DNA of 6,884 nucleotides from Fibrobacter sp. (GTDB lineage: Bacteria; Fibrobacterota; Fibrobacteria; Fibrobacterales; Fibrobacteraceae), in contig JAFWRL010000014.1 of assembly GCA_017520105.1 (NCBI GenBank), positions 1-6,884 of the forward strand. The letters run 5' to 3'. The first letter of the stretch is position 1; the number at the start of each line of letters is the position of its first letter. Shown one piece after another: positions 1 to 4,705 of the stretch. Both the position numbers and the translations under genes were made by a program. The notes under the pieces were generated by a model. That model worked only from the letters and a program-made list of their open reading frames with translations. It searched no databases and was not told where the DNA came from.

Positions 1-1
1 C

Positions 2-913
2 GCGCTCCTCGCCGAACTTTCCGAAAAGACGGGCAACACGCTTACCCTCGCCCACTTCAACGCCGACATCAAGGCGCACCTTTCGGCACTCCGCAAGATG
101 GAACCGCCCGCAAGGCCCGCGAAGGGTACGAACAACGTTCTCGAGATGCTCGGCGGCATCGGCTTTGCCGTGCTGAAGGAATCCTTCGAGGTCCTGACGC
201 TCCTGTTCATGTCCATCTACTGGACCATCTTCGGGCCGTTCGACAAGGGCAAGATCCATTTCGGCGGTATCGCGAAGCAGATGTTCAAGCTCGGGAGCGA
301 AGCCATGGGAATATGCTTCTTGATGGTCGCCCTCATCTGCCTTACGATGGCACTCCAGAGTTCGGTGATGCTGAATGCGGTCGGTGGCGGCTCTTACCTC
401 GCTTCGGGGCTTGGGTTCCTCATTTTTGCAGAAATCGGCCCGCTCCTCACGACGATTATTCTGGCCGGGCGTTCCGGCAGCGCCATGGCGGCAGAAATTG
501 CGAACATGAGCGTCTGCGAAGAAGTGAAGGCGTTAAAGTCCATGGCCATTCCGCCGGTGCAGTACCTCGTGGTCCCACGGTTCATAGCCTTAAGCGTCAC
601 GACGCCGATTCTCTCGTTCAGCGCGTCCATCGTCGGTAGTTTCGCCGGGTTCCTCATTGCGTATTTCTTCTGCGATATTTCTTTTTCGAACTACATGATG
701 GGACTGCGTGACGGCATCGACCCGATGACCTTCCTCAAGAGCACCATCAAGGCACTTGTGTTTGGCTGGATAGTAACGCTCATCGCCTGCAACAAGGGCC
801 TCAACGCCCACGGCGGTGCAGAAGCGGTCGGCAAGGCGACTACGTCTAGCGTTGTGGCTGCGATTTGCACGATTGTTGTTTCTGACACCCTTTTCGCCTT
901 CATTTTCTACTAG
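2..913 (+). CDS. mlaE: MlaE-type ABC transporter permease with STAS-like N-terminal extension, 5'-partial
   Basis: Inner-membrane permease of an Mce/Mla lipid-transport ABC system. The frame is open from base 2 with no stop, so the gene starts upstream of the window and the ATG at 98 is probably internal: no convincing ribosome site precedes it. The 303 visible residues have two parts. The first ~32 (ALLAELSEKTGNTLTL, then AHFNADIKAHLSALRK) resemble the C-terminal end of a STAS domain, as in STAS-MlaE fusions; this is an inference. The remainder is an MlaE core of normal length with several hydrophobic segments and the family signature around AEIGPLL, AGRSGSAMAAEI (bases 428-508), matching the E. 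coli MlaE pattern RELGP, AGRAGSALTAEI. The last helix ends at FAFIFY. The mlaF-like gene starts 8 nt downstream, so the pair is surely co-transcribed. Family assignment is strong; the STAS fusion is less certain because most of that domain lies outside the window. Confidence 0.93.
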   Translation, partial: ALLAELSEKTGNTLTLAHFNADIKAHLSALRKMEPPARPAKGTNNVLEMLGGIGFAVLKESFEVLTLLFMSIYWTIFGPFDKGKIHFGGIAKQMFKLGSEAMGICFLMVALICLTMALQSSVMLNAVGGGSYLASGLGFLIFAEIGPLLTTIILAGRSGSAMAAEIANMSVCEEVKALKSMAIPPVQYLVVPRFIALSVTTPILSFSASIVGSFAGFLIAYFFCDISFSNYMMGLRDGIDPMTFLKSTIKALVFGWIVTLIACNKGLNAHGGAEAVGKATTSSVVAAICTIVVSDTLFAFIFY

Positions 914-921
914 AGGTCAAT

Positions 922-1704
922 ATGGACGAAATTCTGAAAGTTGACCATTTGAAGGCAAGCTACGGCAACGAGACTATCCTCAAGGATATTTCGTTCGGCG
1001 TGCGCAAAGGCGAAATCCGCATGGTGCTCGGCAGTTCCGGCTGCGGAAAATCGACGCTTTTGAATAACGTGCTCAAGTTCATCAAGTCGGACGAAGGGAC
1101 GATTACGTACTTCGGAAAATCGTTCGGCCCCAAGGAAGGCCTCGACAGCGAGACGCGTATGCGTACCGGCGTACTCTTCCAGAGCGGAGCTTTGCTTGCG
1201 GACTTGACCGTCGCCGAAAACGCGATGTTGCCGCTCAAACGCAGCATGCCCTACATGCCCAAGAGCCAGATGGAAGCGATTGTTGCAGACCGCCTGGAAA
1301 AGGTGCACCTGCTCCACGCGTTCCACAAGTTCCCCGGCGAAATTTCTGGCGGTATGAAAAAACGTGCGGCGCTTGCCCGTGCGATTGCGCTCAAGCCGGA
1401 ACTTTTGTTCTGCGACGAACCTTCGACAGGCCTTGACCCGGTGACCGCCCGCTCGCTCGACGAACTGCTCCTCGAACTGCGCGACACGCTCGGCGTTTCG
1501 ATGGTGATCGTGAGCCACGAACTCGAAAGCATCAAGATTGTCTGCGACCGTTTCGTTTATCTCAAGGACGGTTACGTCCTGAAAGATGCGACTTTACAAG
1601 AAGGTATGGAATCCGACGATCCCATCCTCAGGCATTTCTTCAATAGGCAGTGCCCCAAAGAACACAATGCCGAAGACTTTTACAACTTTGAATTTATTGA
1701 TTGA
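922..1704 (+). CDS. mlaF: MlaF-type ABC transporter ATP-binding protein
   Basis: Cytoplasmic ATPase that powers the adjacent MlaE-type permease. At 260 aa it has the usual MlaF length. All nucleotide-binding motifs are visible: Walker A GSSGCGKST at residues 37-45, Q-loop Gln87 in LFQSGALLADLTVAEN, signature ISGGMKKRAALARAIA at 141-156 (Ile replaces the usual Leu, and Met follows SGG as is typical of Mla/Mce ATPases), Walker B LLFCDEPSTGLDP at 161-173 with catalytic Glu166, and H-loop His199 in VSHE. The ~25-residue C-terminal tail after HFFNRQ is acidic and aromatic (EDFYNFEFID). In E. coli the MlaF C-terminus contacts the neighbouring subunit; whether this tail does so is unknown. The ribosome site AGAGG at 912-916 overlaps the permease stop codon, suggesting translational coupling. 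No motif is missing, so the protein should be active. Confidence 0.95.
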   Translation: MDEILKVDHLKASYGNETILKDISFGVRKGEIRMVLGSSGCGKSTLLNNVLKFIKSDEGTITYFGKSFGPKEGLDSETRMRTGVLFQSGALLADLTVAENAMLPLKRSMPYMPKSQMEAIVADRLEKVHLLHAFHKFPGEISGGMKKRAALARAIALKPELLFCDEPSTGLDPVTARSLDELLLELRDTLGVSMVIVSHELESIKIVCDRFVYLKDGYVLKDATLQEGMESDDPILRHFFNRQCPKEHNAEDFYNFEFID

Positions 1705-1716
1705 GTTGGAGATATA

Positions 1717-2640
1717 ATGGAAACCACCCGATCCGAAAGAATTAAACTAGGCGCGTTCATGCTCTTTTGCGGAGTGCTTATCTGCGTGTTCCTAGGCTAT
1801 GTGCTCAAGCGTTATTTGAGCGAACAGTTCGACAACTACTACACCATTTTCGACCAAGACGTGAATGGACTTTTTGTCGATGCGAAAGTGAAACTTAACG
1901 GTATTTCCGTCGGTAGCGTTACTAGTATTACTATAAACGAACAGAACCTGAATCAAGTAGTCGTGGCATTCAAGGTAACGCAAGGCACACCCATCAAAGT
2001 GGGGACCCGTGCAGGGCTTACAGCAGGCATGAACCTCACTGGTGAAAAGCAAGTGATCCTTTCGGGCGGAACGTTTAGCGAACCGAATGTACCCGAAGGC
2101 GGACTCGTACCGGCAGCGGCTTCAATATTCGACCAAATTACAGGACAAGTGGGAGACATTTTTGGCAAAGTCATGCCGATTATCGACGGGCTGAACCGCT
2201 TACTTACACCAGAAAACGCAGAAAGTATTTCACGCACGCTCGCAAACCTCGAAAAGACGACAGAAAACCTGAGCCGCTTGACTGCCGATATTCGAAAGCC
2301 ACTCAACACCATGAGCAAGTCGGCCGTTTCGTTGCAAAAGATTCTTGCCGAAGTCGAAGAGGCTAAGCTTGCCGCCAAGGCCGATGCAAACCTTACCGTG
2401 CTCAAGGAAAAGCTCGAAGCTATCGACACCAAGGGCTTGAACGAGAACTTGATGCAGACAGCAGAATCTATGAACAAGCTCACACAGCGCGTCGATGCAA
2501 TGGTCTACAAGAACGAAGACCAAGTTGGCAACGCCGTGGAAGAGCTCAATACGATTCTTGAAAACCTCGAAGAATTTACCCAGAAGATTAAGAACAACCC
2601 GTCCGCACTCATCCGCTCCGAAGGCAAGAGCGGTCGATAA
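1717..2640 (+). CDS. mlaD: MlaD-type MCE-domain substrate-binding protein
   Basis: Periplasmic, inner-membrane-anchored MCE protein expected to form the hexameric lipid-binding ring on the permease. It is 307 aa: a short cytoplasmic N-terminus, one membrane span at about residues 11-30 (LGAFMLFCGVLICVFLGYVL), an MCE beta-domain at about 40-118 (YYTIF, then VNGLFVDAKVKLNGISVGSV, ending near TGEKQVILSGG), then a long, mostly helical region at about 135-295 rich in Leu/Lys/Glu and coiled-coil-like. E. coli MlaD is about 183 aa, so the helical tail here is much longer. This resembles other Mce proteins (PqiB, actinobacterial Mce), whose tails form a tunnel or needle across the periplasm. The C-terminal FTQKIKNNPSALIRSEG resembles endings of other MCE proteins. 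A GGAG ribosome site lies at 1708-1711. The gene starts 12 nt after the ATPase gene and ends 16 nt before the lipoprotein gene. Confidence 0.93.
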   Translation: METTRSERIKLGAFMLFCGVLICVFLGYVLKRYLSEQFDNYYTIFDQDVNGLFVDAKVKLNGISVGSVTSITINEQNLNQVVVAFKVTQGTPIKVGTRAGLTAGMNLTGEKQVILSGGTFSEPNVPEGGLVPAAASIFDQITGQVGDIFGKVMPIIDGLNRLLTPENAESISRTLANLEKTTENLSRLTADIRKPLNTMSKSAVSLQKILAEVEEAKLAAKADANLTVLKEKLEAIDTKGLNENLMQTAESMNKLTQRVDAMVYKNEDQVGNAVEELNTILENLEEFTQKIKNNPSALIRSEGKSGR

Positions 2641-2656
2641 AAAAGGAGAATAGATT

Positions 2657-3253
2657 ATGAAAGCAAATCGTTTATTGGCAATCGCCGCCCTCCTTTCGGC
2701 ATTCACGCTTACGGGTTGCCTCGGCGGTTCAACGGAACCCTCCCGCTATTACACCGTCTCGGCGGAATCCATCGCGACTGTTTCCAACGCAGCAAGCGAT
2801 GCACGCATCCACGTCAAGAAATTCACGATTGACCCAGCTTACCAGCGTAGCAATATCGTTTATCGCGAATCCGCATACGATTTTATGTTCTACGATCTGG
2901 ACTTGTGGGCCACTCGCCCGGAACAGATGCTCACGCAAGTTGCAGGCGAATACCTGGTCAAGAGCAATCTCTTCAAGTCCGTGGATTTGAAGCCGATGGG
3001 CAAGCCCGACTTTGAACTGCTCGGCAATGTGGATGCAATCGAAGAAATTGACGAAGGCAGTTCGCAGTACGCACACCTCGCGGTGCAACTCACTTTCCGC
3101 AAAGTCGGTGAAGACACTCCGCTGTGGGAAAAGCGCTACGATGACCGTCAAAACATGGACAAGCGCGACGCCCATTCCGCCGCCGAAGCGATTTCGAAGC
3201 TCTATGCAAAGTTCATGCAGGACGCGCTCCAGAATATTGCCAGTGTGAAGTAG
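2657..3253 (+). CDS. PqiC-like ABC-transport auxiliary lipoprotein (ABC_trans_aux family)
   Basis: Predicted lipoprotein partner of the Mce transporter. The 198-aa product starts with a lipoprotein signal peptide (MKANRLLAIAALLSAFTLTG) and lipobox LTGC, with Cys21 the lipidated residue. Position +2 is Leu rather than Asp, which by the Enterobacteria rule points to the outer membrane. The mature domain shows the family pattern: RYYTV near the start (residues 30-34), IVYRESAYDFMFYDLDLW at about 67-84, ATRPEQML at 85-92, then VDLKP and a beta/alpha C-terminal half. In the PqiABC system PqiC is an outer-membrane lipoprotein that contacts the PqiB needle. A similar docking role for the long MlaD tail here is an inference. 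The strong ribosome site AAAAGGAG (2641-2648) lies 8 nt before the ATG. This is the last gene of the operon; the next gene is convergent. Confidence 0.88.
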   Translation: MKANRLLAIAALLSAFTLTGCLGGSTEPSRYYTVSAESIATVSNAASDARIHVKKFTIDPAYQRSNIVYRESAYDFMFYDLDLWATRPEQMLTQVAGEYLVKSNLFKSVDLKPMGKPDFELLGNVDAIEEIDEGSSQYAHLAVQLTFRKVGEDTPLWEKRYDDRQNMDKRDAHSAAEAISKLYAKFMQDALQNIASVK

Positions 3254-3256
3254 GCG

Positions 3257-3284
3257 GAACCGTGTATATGAGAAGAACCGTGTA
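3257..3284 (+). repeat. Short direct repeat GAACCGTGTA, two copies
   Basis: GAACCGTGTA occurs at 3257-3266 and 3275-3284, an 18-bp period, just after the lipoprotein stop codon. The second copy runs into AACTGACCCCGTCCCC. The copies are exact but short. They appear to be part of a larger intergenic repeat element (3257-3390). Confidence 0.6.
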
Positions 3285-3312
3285 AACTGACCCCGTCCCC
3301 ATACGCGGATCA

Positions 3313-3345
3313 TGACTACATAAGTGCTAAAGCACTAAGTAGTCA
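3313..3345. terminator. Strong hairpin between convergent genes (possible two-way terminator or REP-like stem)
   Basis: TGACTAC at 3313-3319 pairs perfectly with GTAGTCA at 3339-3345. The inner arms AGTGC (3323-3327) and GCACT (3332-3336) pair around a TAAA loop. A small asymmetric bulge (ATA against AA) separates the two stems. The hairpin sits between the ends of the lipoprotein gene and the convergent DUF3300 gene, where a shared terminator is expected. However, no T-tract follows on either strand, so it is not a textbook intrinsic terminator and may instead be the core of a repetitive palindromic element. Confidence 0.5.
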
Positions 3346-3359
3346 AAGAGCACCATGGC

Positions 3360-3389
3360 CGGGGTGACAGAGAAAAACACGGGGTGACA
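3360..3389. repeat. Short direct repeat CGGGGTGACA, two copies (TGTCACCCCG on - strand)
   Basis: CGGGGTGACA occurs at 3360-3369 and 3380-3389, a 20-bp period. ACGGGGT at 3379-3385 is also the exact inverse of ACCCCGT at 3290-3296, so these repeats flank the central hairpin. TGTCACCCCG-type words are reminiscent of dispersed intergenic repeats in several bacterial phyla; that comparison is from memory and not verified. Confidence 0.55.
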
Positions 3390-3402
3390 TGTTATCGCAA
3401 CA

Positions 3403-4476
3403 TTACCGTCTGCGGTGCGGAGGTTGCGGCAAATGGCGTGCACCATGATTACGTCCCATGCCACGAGAATTTCGAGAATCATCATCCTCCGAACTTGATG
3501 CCTGCGGCGGAGGCGGAACCGGACGCTTAAAATTCGACGGGGGCGGAGGAGGTGGCGGAGCCGAAGTCGAGCGACGCTCTAATGAAGAATTTGCACGCTG
3601 CGTGGAAGGTTCAACCGTTTTATTCAAGACATTCGAAGGAACCGGATACCGCTCCGAAGAATGCCTATCCCAAGCGGAATTTGCTCGTGGAGGAGGAGGA
3701 GCGACCGGACGCCTGCCGCTTGGCGGCGGATTCGAAGTCCTCGGCGGAGGAGGTGGCGGATTGTTAAATCTAGGACGCAGCCCAGGCCTTGCATGGCGAC
3801 GCGGGAGCGGTCGATGCGGATGGCGGTAATGCGGACGACGGTGAACCCAGTTATAAACAAACGGATCCCAGCCCCAATGAACCAGGCCAGCACCAATCCA
3901 GATGCCATTCGCATAGCGGAGCCGAAATGTTCCGTCAGAAACAACATAATAGACTATACGCGGGTCGTATTCGGGAACATAAACGTATTCTTCGCGAACC
4001 GGTTGGATTGAAATATTGTCATCTACCGTAATCGCAACATTTTCATCGCTCTTCAAATAACCGTTCTTATTGGCCACCTTGCGCATGCGCTGCACCGCAT
4101 CCATCACGTCAGCCTTCTGCATTTCGACGGCTTCGCCAAGCTGATTCGCCCATGTAGCATACTTTGTCAGCTTTTTTAGCACATCCGGGAACGGAATCAA
4201 CGCTACGACAGATTCGTCATAGTCGAGTTCAGCATTCTCAATGGATTTCGCAAGGTCATCGCCCTTCAAGTTGCGATTGGCGTTCGCAAAAGCATACGCA
4301 TTCGGGAGGTCATCGCCATGCGTTGTCGCGTTCAAAACATGCACTAAAAGCGGATCCGGGTAAAGCGCAATCGTCGCCACAAGCGTATCCAGTTCCGCTG
4401 GCGTGTATCGAGTTTGGGCATTTGCCATCAGAGGGAACGCGATTACGGCAATGAGCAATGGAATTAAACGTTTCAT
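3403..4476 (-). CDS. Secreted DUF3300-family protein with polyproline-rich tail
   Basis: Function unknown. The 357-aa product has a Sec signal peptide (MKRLIPLLIAVIAFPLMANA, probable cleavage after Ala20). The DUF3300 domain covers about residues 24-205, recognised by YTPAELDTLVATIALYPDPLLVHVLNATT near its start and by the later VREEYVYVPEYDPRIVYY and WGWDPF stretches. A basic His/Arg-rich segment follows at 212-236 (RRPHYRHPHRPLPRRHARP). After it comes a low-complexity tail with proline runs at 240-245, 250-252, 260-263, 307-313 (seven in a row) and 321-324, mixed with Arg/Ser stretches and an acidic EDDD patch, ending HRRR. The start is supported by AGGAGG at 4481-4486 (reverse strand), only 4 nt from the ATG. 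It is convergent with the lipoprotein gene and divergent from the CotH gene, so it is probably monocistronic. Cell-surface or periplasmic location is inferred. The tail should need EF-P for translation. Confidence 0.85.
   Translation of the reverse strand: MKRLIPLLIAVIAFPLMANAQTRYTPAELDTLVATIALYPDPLLVHVLNATTHGDDLPNAYAFANANRNLKGDDLAKSIENAELDYDESVVALIPFPDVLKKLTKYATWANQLGEAVEMQKADVMDAVQRMRKVANKNGYLKSDENVAITVDDNISIQPVREEYVYVPEYDPRIVYYVVSDGTFRLRYANGIWIGAGLVHWGWDPFVYNWVHRRPHYRHPHRPLPRRHARPGLRPRFNNPPPPPPRTSNPPPSGRRPVAPPPPRANSAWDRHSSERYPVPSNVLNKTVEPSTQRANSSLERRSTSAPPPPPPPSNFKRPVPPPPQASSSEDDDSRNSRGMGRNHGARHLPQPPHRRR
3542..3760 (-). repeat. Repeated polyproline-coding DNA in the DUF3300 tail
   Basis: The 18-mer GGCGGAGGAGGTGGCGGA (+ strand) occurs exactly at 3542-3559 and 3743-3760. 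On the - strand both copies encode proline runs. Related GGCGGAGGCGGA and GGAGGAGGAGGA stretches lie nearby (3505-3516, 3689-3700). This is consistent with expansion of the tail by slippage or internal duplication. Confidence 0.6.
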
Positions 4477-4535
4477 AAAACCTCCTCTATCCAGAAGCCT
4501 TTTTTCAATCTACAAAAATTCATCATTTTTGCCTT

Positions 4536-4565
4536 TTAATACATCTTTTTGGATGCTTCTAACAA
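4536..4565 (-). promoter_or_regulatory. Candidate sigma70-type promoter for the DUF3300 gene
   Basis: On the - strand, TTGTTA (4560-4565) is followed after 18 nt by TATTAA (4536-4541), four of six matches to each consensus box. It lies about 60 nt upstream of the DUF3300 start codon. AT-rich DNA yields such matches by chance, so this is only a candidate. Confidence 0.35.
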
Positions 4566-4645
4566 TCATTTGGTTTCGTGGAACTTTTCTTCCCGAAAAA
4601 AAAACGTAGAACAAATAACAACACTTTACAACGTATATAGCAAAA

Positions 4646-4673
4646 TTAACAAAACATTTTCCGCAAATACATA
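4646..4673 (+). promoter_or_regulatory. Weak candidate promoter for the CotH operon
   Basis: TTAACA (4646-4651) is followed after 16 nt by TACATA (4668-4673), just upstream of the CotH ribosome site. The -35 box is good but the -10 box is poor; overlapping TATAGA (4672-4677) is an alternative with too long a spacer. Some promoter is required in this region, but the exact one is uncertain. Confidence 0.25.
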
Positions 4674-4692
4674 TAGATTTAACGTGATTGTT

Positions 4693-4698
4693 GGAGGA
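4693..4698 (+). promoter_or_regulatory. Ribosome binding site that fixes the CotH start at 4706
   Basis: GGAGGA lies 7 nt before the ATG at 4706. It falls inside the longer reading frame that would begin at TTG 4688, and that TTG has no Shine-Dalgarno sequence upstream. The site therefore decides in favour of the ATG, which also places the signal peptide at the very N-terminus. Confidence 0.85.
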
Positions 4699-4705
4699 TT
4701 CATTT

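Larger units (their letters stand above)
4477..4705. other. AT-rich divergent intergenic region between DUF3300 and CotH genes
   Basis: This 229-bp region separates the start codons of two divergent genes and must hold both promoters. It is much richer in A/T than the flanking genes, with a run of nine A residues near 4596-4604. I see no convincing small gene, RNA gene or perfect operator palindrome in it. Confidence 0.7.

Noticed and set aside
2230..2706. 158-aa - strand frame across the mlaD/lipoprotein junction
   Set aside because: It is a shadow of two strongly supported + strand genes, with no domain or ribosome site.
3257..3389. Small CRISPR-like array from regularly spaced short repeats
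   Set aside because: The repeat units are only 10 bp, each in two copies with different sequences and 8-10 bp gaps. That does not fit CRISPR repeat/spacer architecture, and no cas genes are present.
3458..3829. 123-aa Gly-rich open frame on the + strand opposite the DUF3300 gene
   Set aside because: The Gly runs are simply the complement of proline codons of the DUF3300 tail, which has a signal peptide and a ribosome site of its own.
4688..4705. TTG start at 4688 for the CotH gene
   Set aside because: There is no Shine-Dalgarno before it, and the GGAGGA at 4693-4698 belongs to the ATG at 4706. Starting at the ATG also gives a clean signal peptide like that of the paralogue.
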